Made by a program: the position numbers and the translations under genes. A stretch of 6,584 nucleotides of DNA from contig JBLIOB010000243.1 of assembly GCA_047639575.1 (NCBI GenBank), positions 1-6,584 on the forward strand, in the 5' to 3' direction. Below are positions 1 through 6,193 of this stretch, in pieces. The notes beneath the pieces were generated by a model. That model searched no databases. It had not been told where the DNA came from and was given only the letters and a program-made list of their open reading frames with translations. Within the stretch, counting starts at the first letter, position 1. Each line of letters opens with the position of its first letter. This DNA is from JBLIOB01 sp047639575 (GTDB lineage Bacteria; Bacteroidota; Bacteroidia; Flavobacteriales_D; Parvicellaceae).

Positions 1-1171
1 CATCCATAGTCGTAGCTTTTAAATCAAGATCAACTGAAAGGCTCTCAGCAATCACAACATACTGCATAGCGAAGAACGGATTTCCTTCTTTGTAAGCAGT
101 AGCCATGAGCGTAGCTTCTTGTCCAACTGGGAGGACCATTTTCTCGCTATCGCTACGAGCGAAACTATAGCTTCCGTTTTTCATTTGGTATCCGTTGAGG
201 TAAACGTTTTTGTCTTTAAAGATTAGGGAGACGTAAACAGTGTTGAAGGCAGAGTCATTCTTAACGTTAGTAGCAAACTCTACTTCTTCATCTCGTTTAT
301 CTTCTTGAAGCTTGTCGATGTTGGTCCAGCCCAAGTTGTTCATAGAGAAGATATAGTTCGTGTTGGGGTCTGTTACAAATGTGTTTACTCCTTTTGGTGC
401 TAATACTTCCTGTACAATTCTTCCGTCATCGTATCTGGTAGTTATTATGGTGATTGGTTCTGATGTGTGATATTTGATCATAATCTCCGTGCCTCTGTGC
501 TTAACCAATTTGTTTTTTGATTTCCATAGATCAGTGCTCCACAGGTAATCAAAGAATTTGTCCATCTCTTCTTCCGAGTAGATTGGGTTTGGAGTATACC
601 ATACGGTGTATTGCTGCCGCTGCTCCGTTTTTACTTTCTTGTTTAATGTAGATTTTGGATCGGTCCAGTTCATGCTTGCGCAAGGTGTATCCTCTGAATC
701 ACAAGGTTCAGCATCATAGATCTTCATTTTCCGATCTACTTTTTCAGTTGGAACAGCAACACCGATAGCCTTATTATTGTCCATGCTTAATTCTATTCCA
801 TCTGCCGTAGCATTGATGTAAACCATGCCTCCACTTTCGAGCAATTTACCATCTGCTGTAGTGATGAGGTTCCCCATTACCAGATCCATCTTATCGAAAG
901 CTTCTTTGATTTCTACTTCAACTGGTCCTACTATGGGCTCACCATTCTCATCTACAAAAGTGTTTTCAAAGATTCTAAATACCGTTCCGTTTTCTCCGAT
1001 CAGTGTAGTATCTCTGTCATTCGAAATCGTATGAATCTGTGAAGCTATTTGATCTGTAGAATAAACTTGGTCAAATAAGTCGGTAGCATTTCCGAGGTCT
1101 AGTTCTTCAACTTCAATTGCACAACTGTTTAATAAAGCAATGCCGAGCATTGCAAAAAAGAACTTCTTCAT
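1..1171 (-). CDS. Bacteroidota envelope lipoprotein with N-terminal ZU5-like domain (partial, C-terminus off window)
   Basis: The reading frame starts at the ATG at 1171 and stays open for 390 codons to the left edge, so the C-terminus is missing. Residues 1-17 (MKKFFFAMLGIALLNSC) form a lipoprotein signal with lipobox LLNS|C17. The mature end is acidic (AIEVEELD), as in surface-exported Bacteroidota lipoproteins. Residues about 55-125 hold the pattern 'GTVFRIFENTFVDENGEP', then 'GPVEVEIKEAF' and 'LITTADGKLLESGGMVYI'. I recognise this ZU5- or carboxypeptidase-regulatory-like beta domain from many large secreted Bacteroidota proteins of unknown function. A later 'NNLGWTNID' (about 278-286) matches a recurrent 'GWxNxD' motif in the same proteins, and residues about 300-380 look like further beta-sandwich. 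No catalytic motif is visible. The role is probably structural or binding at the outer membrane. The start is secure because the signal peptide follows it directly; no Shine-Dalgarno sequence precedes it. Confidence 0.85.
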   Translation of the reverse strand, partial: MKKFFFAMLGIALLNSCAIEVEELDLGNATDLFDQVYSTDQIASQIHTISNDRDTTLIGENGTVFRIFENTFVDENGEPIVGPVEVEIKEAFDKMDLVMGNLITTADGKLLESGGMVYINATADGIELSMDNNKAIGVAVPTEKVDRKMKIYDAEPCDSEDTPCASMNWTDPKSTLNKKVKTEQRQQYTVWYTPNPIYSEEEMDKFFDYLWSTDLWKSKNKLVKHRGTEIMIKYHTSEPITIITTRYDDGRIVQEVLAPKGVNTFVTDPNTNYIFSMNNLGWTNIDKLQEDKRDEEVEFATNVKNDSAFNTVYVSLIFKDKNVYLNGYQMKNGSYSFARSDSEKMVLPVGQEATLMATAYKEGNPFFAMQYVVIAESLSVDLDLKATTMD

Positions 1172-1494
1172 TAGGTAGGTTTTAGGTGGTTCTATCTAAA
1201 GATGAAGAAATTGGTGCGAGTTCACAATTTTAGTGGGGGGAATTAACAAATGTTGGGGGTTTCGTATTGGATTGATTTCAAATGGAACCTATTGGATGTA
1301 CTTGGATTTACCAGTTAAAAGACCTGGTTTTTTCAGTTGTGAACAGAATGTTAATGGATTTTCGATTTAAGACAATAGTATTGGATTATATTCGGCCATT
1401 GAATTTTGACAAGGCGTACTCAACTATTTCTTAAGCTTTTCAAAACACCCTAGTTCTACTGCTTTTGGTGTTGTATAAAAATTAAAATTCAGTT
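1172..1494. other. Divergent intergenic spacer, no gene found
   Basis: This 323-base spacer separates the minus-strand lipoprotein gene from the plus-strand two-gene operon, so it must hold both promoters. I found no tRNA or other RNA gene and no credible small ORF. The last 25 bases before the 1495 ATG are very A/T-rich (TATAAAAATTAAAATTC), the usual Bacteroidota leader in place of a Shine-Dalgarno sequence. I could not place a convincing Bacteroidota -33/-7 pair (TTG and TAnnTTTG) for either direction. G-rich runs at about 1234-1260 (GTGGGGGG and TGTTGGGGG) stand out from the AT-rich background but match nothing I know. Confidence 0.6.
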
Positions 1495-2886
1495 ATGATA
1501 TCAAAGATCTTATTTAGTAGTTTTCTAATTGGACTAAGCTTTGTGAGCTTTTCCCAGAAACAGCATGTGAAAACAAAGTTTAATAAAAAAGAAAAAGAAT
1601 TAGAAGTTTCGCGTGATTTCGTCCATCACAAGCAAAGTTTCAATGTTCACATTGAATCTGCAAGTTCAGCGGCCTATAATGTTACAGTCAAATATGAAGA
1701 TTATAACCTTTCGAGCGACTTACCTGCCATATTGAAGTTCGTACCAGGCATCGCTACATCTTTAGATTTTGTTTCAAATATCTCTTCTGATGTGCTTATG
1801 AATGGAGAAATTGAGATGGTATCATTAGATACAAGTGTAGTTCCTAAAGAAGTGAGCCCGCCTGCACAAATCGACAAGGAATTAATAAGGCAGCTTTATC
1901 TTAATCAAATTCAATTTGAAATAAGTAATTCTGTCAATCGAATGAAACCCATAACAAAATCTAAAGCACCATATGCTAAGTTGGTAATGAAAAACCTTAC
2001 TAATCCAACAGCGATTGCTGCCCATGCAAAAGGGCTTCGAAGTACATTCTGCAATAGTTGGGGCGTTACTGTGGTCGACTCTCAAAAGATTGATACCCTG
2101 GCGGCTGTAATAATGAAAGAAATGGTACAGATTAAAACCATCTATGAACTTTATAAAGCATCGTGTGAGAACTGTTGCTCTAACGACCAAAATATTTTTT
2201 TCGTAGCAAGTTTAACAGAAAGCTACAAATGGGTTACGGAAAATGAGAAGAATGTAAAGAGTATGTTATCAATAATCAAGGCAGATATTAAAAAGATCAA
2301 ACTAGATTATAAATCTAAAAAGCACAAAACTAGGAAGGACATAACTACAGCCAAGGTGATGATCATAAATAGATTCAACACTAAGGACACGATTTTAAAT
2401 ACTTCATTTGATATTTATCAAACTGGTAAAGTAAAAGTTGATTTTTCAACTGGACTTTTTGGTAATTCTATATTCAGTCCAAAGTATATTCTCTTGGATG
2501 ATAAGGATGATACTACTTATGCAGAAATTGTTGCTGAAGACAACCCTAAATTCGATATTGCGTTGGGCGGGCTGATACATTTGGATTACGAAGTAAACCC
2601 CTTTGTTGATCTTGGCTTTGTGGCGGGCGCAGCTCTTTCTCCATTGGATGCTAAGACTAGATACCTTTTTGGTTTTTCTGTTTCAATGGGTAAGTCCAAG
2701 TCACTCTCTATAAGTGCAGGGTATGCATTTGGCAAAAAGACTGCATTGTCAAGATCCATCTCGCTTGATGGCGAGGTTCCAGATGTAGTCGATCCAGAGT
2801 TGACAGAGCTATCAACTTATGAAAAGTTTGCCGGAGGAGGTTTTGTCGGTATTACTTATAATATTAAGCGTAAAAAAGTAAAATAA
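1495..2886 (+). CDS. Exported protein of unknown function with outer-membrane-like C-terminal beta region
   Basis: This 463-aa protein begins with a signal peptide: MISKILFSSFLIGLSFVSFS, with probable cleavage near S20/Q21, a common Bacteroidota signal ending. There is no lipobox Cys. Residues about 25-115 look like a beta-rich extracytoplasmic domain. Residues about 125-285 are helix-rich and lysine-rich, with a Cys cluster (C186, C224, C227, C228). Residues about 305-463 contain alternating hydrophobic/glycine strands (VKVDFSTGLFG, FDIALGGLIHL, FVDLGFVAGAAL, LFGFSVSMG, SLSISAGYAFG, GGGFVGITYNI), as in Bacteroidota outer-membrane barrel proteins. I do not recognise a named family. Its TAA stop overlaps the ATG of the downstream lipoprotein gene by one base (TAATG), so the two are very probably translationally coupled and work together in the outer membrane. 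The A/T-rich leader fits the chosen start. Confidence 0.85.
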   Translation: MISKILFSSFLIGLSFVSFSQKQHVKTKFNKKEKELEVSRDFVHHKQSFNVHIESASSAAYNVTVKYEDYNLSSDLPAILKFVPGIATSLDFVSNISSDVLMNGEIEMVSLDTSVVPKEVSPPAQIDKELIRQLYLNQIQFEISNSVNRMKPITKSKAPYAKLVMKNLTNPTAIAAHAKGLRSTFCNSWGVTVVDSQKIDTLAAVIMKEMVQIKTIYELYKASCENCCSNDQNIFFVASLTESYKWVTENEKNVKSMLSIIKADIKKIKLDYKSKKHKTRKDITTAKVMIINRFNTKDTILNTSFDIYQTGKVKVDFSTGLFGNSIFSPKYILLDDKDDTTYAEIVAEDNPKFDIALGGLIHLDYEVNPFVDLGFVAGAALSPLDAKTRYLFGFSVSMGKSKSLSISAGYAFGKKTALSRSISLDGEVPDVVDPELTELSTYEKFAGGGFVGITYNIKRKKVK

Positions 2887-3749
2887 TGAAACAGTATTTA
2901 GCAATTTTATTGGCCATTGTGTGCCTAGTAGTCTCAGGATGTGAATCTGAAGAAAATCTTCCAGATGATGTTTTAGTTGTAAATGATTCAATTGAAGTAG
3001 TTCCAAAATTTGAATTGTACGCTGAAGCGTCATTGGTTGACAGCACTACTTATATTCTTTATGATGATAATGGTGAAGCAATCGAAGTAGATTTTTTTCA
3101 AGGAGAATGGATCGAAGGCTATCACGCAGAAAAATCTGCCATATTAGATAGCAATTTAATGGAAGAAATCGAACTGTTCGAAAAAGGGAATTTGGCATGT
3201 GAGCATGATAATTTTTTAGGGAAGCAGCGTGGAAAAGTAAAAACATCAGTACCTACTTCAAATACTGAAGTGTTTGATTACTTGCCACATATGCTGAATA
3301 CGCTCCCAACTGCTAATTATATGCGAAATCAATCTGAAATTGCGGGAAATGTATGGGCAGCTTTCAGAGCTAAAGAAGAAAAAAGAATAGTAAGAATTAA
3401 TACCTGCTACATCCATTTTATCAAGCGTGAACCGGATAATGATTTTCATATCATTCTAGGTAGTCATAAGAAACTAAGTGAGTCTGTACTTTTCAATATT
3501 GAACTTTCAGGTCTTCCGAAAAGTACAAGCCTTCATTATGCATTACTTAAGAAGGCAAGAGTAGATTTTGAAAGTAAGTTCGGAGAGCTTTGTAAGTCAG
3601 GATATATCCAATTTAGAAATCCAGTTAAAATGTCTGTTGAAGGTGCTTTGTATTATGATATTTGTCACAGAGATGGTGCAGTTGGGCCTGGCCAGTATAA
3701 ACCAAAAGACTCGTGGGAGATTCATCCAGTAACGAAAGTTCAGTTTTAA
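2886..3749 (+). CDS. Lipoprotein with C-terminal 'D.DFH...WEIHPV' domain, unknown function
   Basis: This 287-aa protein starts at the ATG that overlaps the previous stop (TAATG). MKQYLAILLAIVCLVVSGC is a lipoprotein signal peptide (lipobox VVSG|C19). It is followed by acidic ESEENLPDD, which resembles the surface-export signal of Bacteroidota lipoproteins. Residues about 40-150 are unrecognised. Residues about 155-287 match a widespread but, to me, unnamed small domain: 'EPDNDFHIIL' (182-191), an Arg/Phe helix 'ARVDFESKFG' (224-233), 'VEGALYYDICH' (251-261) and the terminal 'WEIHPVTKVQF' (277-287). In relatives I recall, these read D.DyH..., ffD..H and ELHPV or WEIHPV, usually in secreted proteins. 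The enzymatic or binding role is unknown; the Asp and His residues could bind metal, but that is conjecture. It probably sits beside or on the barrel-like protein encoded upstream. Confidence 0.85.
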   Translation: MKQYLAILLAIVCLVVSGCESEENLPDDVLVVNDSIEVVPKFELYAEASLVDSTTYILYDDNGEAIEVDFFQGEWIEGYHAEKSAILDSNLMEEIELFEKGNLACEHDNFLGKQRGKVKTSVPTSNTEVFDYLPHMLNTLPTANYMRNQSEIAGNVWAAFRAKEEKRIVRINTCYIHFIKREPDNDFHIILGSHKKLSESVLFNIELSGLPKSTSLHYALLKKARVDFESKFGELCKSGYIQFRNPVKMSVEGALYYDICHRDGAVGPGQYKPKDSWEIHPVTKVQF

Positions 3750-4090
3750 TTTAACTTTTCTACACAGTATTTCATTATTAGTTTATCCAAATAGGTGACT
3801 TTCAAAAGGTACTGTTAAGTTAAATTGTAAGAATTTATAAACAGTTTAAAATAAGGATTTGATATATTACGGTTAATTTTCGAATTTCATATATTCCATT
3901 CCATTGAACAGTGTATTTTCTTATCGGAGCACATGCTTTTCCAGTTCTGGTTATAAAAATATTTTGTTTTCCAGATCTTTACCCACTTTTCCACAACACA
4001 TCATTTACCTATTTTTCCAAAATAAACACATAAATTAACCATTATTCCACGATTTTACTTGTTTTTCCGTATTTTGTAACCATATAAAAT
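3750..4090. other. AT-rich spacer upstream of the Fic gene
   Basis: No gene fits in these 341 bases. The first part (3750-3930) is AT-rich with stops in all frames and no clear rho-independent terminator after the 3749 stop. The second part (3931-4090) is T-rich on the plus strand and carries the repeated TTTTCC series described separately. TATTTTG at 4070-4076 resembles a shortened Bacteroidota -7 box (TAnnTTTG), but it lies only 14 bases before the ATG and lacks a correctly spaced -33 TTG, so I do not call it a promoter. No recognisable hsdM or hsdS remnant was seen here. Confidence 0.6.
3937..4069 (+). promoter_or_regulatory. Helically phased TTTTCCA direct repeats upstream of fic
   Basis: Six direct copies are seen: TTTTCCA at 3937, 3967, 3987 and 4013, TATTCCA at 4043 and TTTTCCG at 4063. 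Start-to-start distances are 30, 20, 26, 30 and 20 bases. Weaker TTTACC or TTAACC versions fill intermediate steps (3978, 4004, 4035), so a T-run followed by A/C recurs roughly every ten bases, on one face of the helix. The series ends 21 bases before the fic ATG. It could be an operator array for a cooperative regulator, or phased T-tracts that bend DNA near the promoter. Which of these it is cannot be read from sequence alone. Confidence 0.5.
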
Positions 4091-5626
4091 ATGACACATT
4101 CAGCTATCTCTATAAGAATTCAAGTTGTAAACGGGAGGAAAGCTCCAGAAGAAGGGACCTTAGTTGGGTACGGTGCACTAATACGCCATTATAACCTCCC
4201 AGTTCCATATCCTACAATATTAAGCTTGATCACTGATGGGACAAAGAATTACGAAAAAGACAATTGGAAGCTATACAGAGAACGATACGCTTTTGACGAT
4301 GAACTCTATAGGCATTTGGTATTTGCTTTAAAATATGAGGGAGTAAACTTGTTGGTATTTAAAAAGCTTTTTGAAAAGATTGGAGCTTCAGTTATTACGG
4401 AAATACTTCAACTAGAACCAACAGGGCAATACAGCAGAAAAATCTGGTTCTTGTATGAATGGTTAATGGATAATCAATTAAATATTTCAGATCTAAAGAC
4501 TGGAAATTTAGTTCCGTTATTAGACGAAAAACTACAATATGCCACTCAGGGGGTGAGCTCATCCCGGCATAAGATCGTTAACAATCTACCTGGAGTCCAG
4601 AACTTTTGTCCTTTAATTAGCAAAACCGATAAGCTAGAGAAACACATCAAATCCAACCTTAGTGAGCAAAAGAATACATTCCTACAGAAAGTAAGAAAAG
4701 ACTTGTTACAGCGTGCGTCAGCATATTTATTATTAAAAGATTCTAAAGCTTCATTCACAATTGAAGGGGAGAAGCCTAGAAGTAATAGAGCGGCTCGTTG
4801 GGGGAATGTCATACGACAAGCAGGGGCCAACGAATTAGATATTAACGAACTAAATCGTCTGCAACAAATTGTAATTGAGAACACTAGGTTTACCAAAATG
4901 GGTATACGAGAGCAGCAGGGCTTTATTGGAGATAGAGATGAAGTAAGTCAAGATCCAATTCCAGACCATATCTCCGCAAAACATCAAGACCTTGACCAGC
5001 TCATGTCTGGATTTGTAGAAACAAAGAATACTTTATTCGAAAGCCAGATCGACCCTGTTTTGGCAGCCGCTAAATTAGCATTTGGCTTTGTGTTTATTCA
5101 TCCATTTGAAGATGGAAATGGAAGATTACACCGATACATAATACATCATATTTTGGCAAAAATGGACTCCTCAAAGCAAGGGGTAATATTCCCTGTTTCA
5201 GCAGCCATTCTAGACCATATTAATGACTATAGAAATGTACTTGAGAATTATTCGCGCCCGCTTCTAGATCATATAGACTGGACGCCTTCTGCGGATCACA
5301 ACGTGGAAATTCATAATGAGACAATAGACTATTACCGGTATTTTGACGCAACACACCAAGCTGAGTTTTTATACGATTGTGTTGAAGATACGATCACCAA
5401 CATTATTCCCAGAGAGGTAGATTATTTACAGAAGTATGACGAATATAAAACCTACTTAGAAAACACCTATGAAATGCCTGACAACTTGATTTCACTTCTG
5501 GCAAATTTTCTACGACAGAACGAAGGAAAACTGTCGAAAAGAGCATTGAAAAAGGAGTTTTCAGACTTGAAAGAAGGAGAGGTAAAAGACCTGGAGGATA
5601 TCTACCACGAAATATTCAACGATTAG
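4091..5626 (+). CDS. Fic-family protein, predicted protein AMP-transferase with N-terminal inhibitory motif
   Basis: This 511-aa cytoplasmic protein has no signal peptide. The Fic active site HPFEDGNGRLHR (337-348) is complete, with His337 as expected catalytic base, Asp341 for Mg binding, the GNG loop, Arg345 and Arg348. Such enzymes move AMP, or more rarely another nucleotide part, from a nucleotide to Ser, Thr or Tyr of a target protein. SFTIEG (221-226) fits the inhibitory motif (S/T)xxxE(G/N), placing Glu225 to block ATP binding. It lies before the Fic core, as in class II autoinhibited proteins. Residues about 1-205 form an extra domain that I recall from a long Fic subfamily ('GYGALIRHYNL', 'HLVFALKYEG', 'RKIWFLYEWL', 'NNLPG'). 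Residues about 463-511 form a small C-terminal domain ('NEGKLSKRALKKEF'). The next start codon, an hsdR remnant, directly abuts its stop (TAGATG), which ties it to a former type I restriction operon. The gene appears intact. The target is unknown. Confidence 0.93.
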   Translation: MTHSAISIRIQVVNGRKAPEEGTLVGYGALIRHYNLPVPYPTILSLITDGTKNYEKDNWKLYRERYAFDDELYRHLVFALKYEGVNLLVFKKLFEKIGASVITEILQLEPTGQYSRKIWFLYEWLMDNQLNISDLKTGNLVPLLDEKLQYATQGVSSSRHKIVNNLPGVQNFCPLISKTDKLEKHIKSNLSEQKNTFLQKVRKDLLQRASAYLLLKDSKASFTIEGEKPRSNRAARWGNVIRQAGANELDINELNRLQQIVIENTRFTKMGIREQQGFIGDRDEVSQDPIPDHISAKHQDLDQLMSGFVETKNTLFESQIDPVLAAAKLAFGFVFIHPFEDGNGRLHRYIIHHILAKMDSSKQGVIFPVSAAILDHINDYRNVLENYSRPLLDHIDWTPSADHNVEIHNETIDYYRYFDATHQAEFLYDCVEDTITNIIPREVDYLQKYDEYKTYLENTYEMPDNLISLLANFLRQNEGKLSKRALKKEFSDLKEGEVKDLEDIYHEIFND

Positions 5627-5665
5627 ATGACAACCCAATCAGAAGCCGTATTAGAAAATAGTTAA
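5627..5665 (+). pseudogene. hsdR: Truncated 5' end of type I restriction subunit gene hsdR (12 codons plus stop)
   Basis: The ATG directly follows the fic stop (TAGATG) and encodes MTTQSEAVLENS before TAA at 5663-5665. The pattern 'M-T-x-Q-S-E-A-x-L-E-N' is what I know as the opening of many HsdR proteins, the ATP-driven restriction and translocation subunit of type I systems. In those proteins it continues as 'LIxQLxxLGY'. Here homology stops after about a dozen codons and no frame of the following 70 bases resumes it. Fic genes inside type I restriction-modification operons, just before hsdR, are a known arrangement as I recall it. I infer a deletion or replacement that removed all but the first 36 bases of coding sequence. 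A chance match is possible for so short a peptide, but its exact position at the fic stop makes that less likely. Confidence 0.6.
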
Positions 5666-5705
5666 AAGTATTTTGTTCTAATTTCTAAAAGCGCAGCGTT
5701 CTAAA

Positions 5706-5720
5706 GCTTCGATACGAAGC
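5706..5720. terminator. Small perfect hairpin between fic/hsdR stub and Kunitz gene
   Basis: GCTTCG-ATA-CGAAGC is a perfect 6-bp stem with a 3-base loop. Read on the minus strand it starts 17 bases after the Kunitz gene stop and is followed by only TTTAG, so it is at best a weak terminator for that gene. On the plus strand there is no T-run. It may equally be part of an intergenic repeat, since the adjoining AAGCGATC (5717-5724) recurs at 6136-6143. Confidence 0.35.
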
Positions 5721-5736
5721 GATCTAACCTCTTCTT

Positions 5737-6003
5737 TCAATCCTTACTACACCCACAAGCCTCACATTCCTCCAACGTTTCAAAAGGAACAACACCCTCA
5801 CAACCGCCCCAAGTAAACTCGGTACACTTGCCGGTCTTATTATCAAAGTAATAGCGGATTTTAGCAGCTTTACATTTACCCGTTTCCGGTACTAATTTGC
5901 ATTTATCAACTACAACGTCTTTGGCCTTCAAGTTGTTTTTACGAGTAGTACATTGAGTAAGAACTATGATTGCGAATGCAATCCAGATTAGTTTGAAATT
6001 CAT
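5737..6003 (-). CDS. Kunitz/BPTI-type protease inhibitor lipoprotein
   Basis: This 88-aa protein starts at the ATG at 6003-6001. Residues 1-18 (MNFKLIWIAFAIIVLTQC) are an N-terminal export signal. Cys18 is a probable lipid-attachment site, although Gln at -1 is an unusual lipobox residue. Residues about 35-85 are one Kunitz domain. It has C35-x8-C44-x15-C60-x7-C68, exactly the BPTI spacing for the first four Cys, plus 'IRYYFDNKTGKC', 'FTWGGCEG' and 'FETLEEC'. By alignment with BPTI (GPCKA), the reactive P1 residue is Lys45 in GKCKA, which predicts inhibition of trypsin-like serine proteases. The C-terminal part deviates: C68 to C80 is one residue shorter than in BPTI, and the end is CEACGC (C80, C83, C85), giving an odd extra Cys. 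The protein is probably anchored in the envelope, possibly exposed, where it could block host, prey or competitor proteases. The gene stands alone on its strand and is divergent from the 6194 gene. Confidence 0.88.
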   Translation of the reverse strand: MNFKLIWIAFAIIVLTQCTTRKNNLKAKDVVVDKCKLVPETGKCKAAKIRYYFDNKTGKCTEFTWGGCEGVVPFETLEECEACGCSKD

Positions 6004-6049
6004 AGGCTAAAAGTAAGATTTTCTTGGGTTTAGTTGGCATTTAATCGAA

Positions 6050-6061
6050 CAAGGCGCCTTG
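6050..6061. promoter_or_regulatory. 12-bp perfect palindrome in the divergent spacer
   Basis: CAAGGCGCCTTG is self-complementary over all 12 bases. It lies 46 bases upstream of the Kunitz start, within the 190-base spacer shared with the divergent 6194 gene. The position suits an operator for a dimeric regulator acting on the Kunitz gene, but no regulator gene is adjacent. A related arm pair (AAGGC-TAG-GCCTT) occurs after the next gene at 6553-6565, so it may instead belong to a dispersed hairpin element. Confidence 0.3.
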
Positions 6062-6135
6062 GATTGTTGCAACCATTTAAGAACGCTCCCCCGAATTCTC
6101 CGGGTCTTTGTTATAAATTAGAGGAACTCTGAGCA

Positions 6136-6154
6136 AAGCGATCATCGACCGAAG
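6136..6154. repeat. Fragments shared with other spacers (AAGCGATC, GACCGAAG)
   Basis: AAGCGATC at 6136-6143 also occurs at 5717-5724, and GACCGAAG at 6147-6154 also occurs at 6572-6579. All four sites are intergenic, close to the small hairpins. This suggests degenerate copies of a dispersed intergenic element, but octamers are short and could recur by chance. Confidence 0.25.
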
Positions 6155-6193
6155 GTAGATAAAGCGAGACACTAATTCTTTTATCTTTATTCT

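Noticed and set aside
1310..1333. Stem ACCAG...CTGGT followed by six T, resembling a terminator on the plus strand
   Set aside because: The stem is only 5 bp with a 9-base loop, and no plus-strand gene ends upstream of it in this window.
3748..3826. Perfect 10-bp inverted repeat AATTTAACTT (3748-3757) and AAGTTAAATT (3817-3826)
   Set aside because: It is entirely A/T-rich apart from one C/G pair and the arms are 59 bases apart, which is easily explained by chance in this AT-rich spacer. It does not form a normal terminator.
3933..3956. Tiny ORF MLFQFWL upstream of fic, considered as a leader peptide
   Set aside because: Seven codons with no ribosome-binding context and no attenuator-like structure; it overlaps the repeat series and is likely chance.
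4070..4076. TATTTTG as a -7 promoter box for fic
   Set aside because: It is one base short of TAnnTTTG, lacks a correctly spaced TTG element, and would leave almost no leader before the ATG.
4546..4896. 116-codon minus-strand frame inside the Fic gene
   Set aside because: It lies wholly antisense to a clear Fic coding sequence, and its product has no recognisable domain.
6182..6189. TATCTTTA as a -7 promoter box for the 6194 gene
   Set aside because: It lies only 4 bases before the ATG and no TTG element occurs at a suitable distance upstream.
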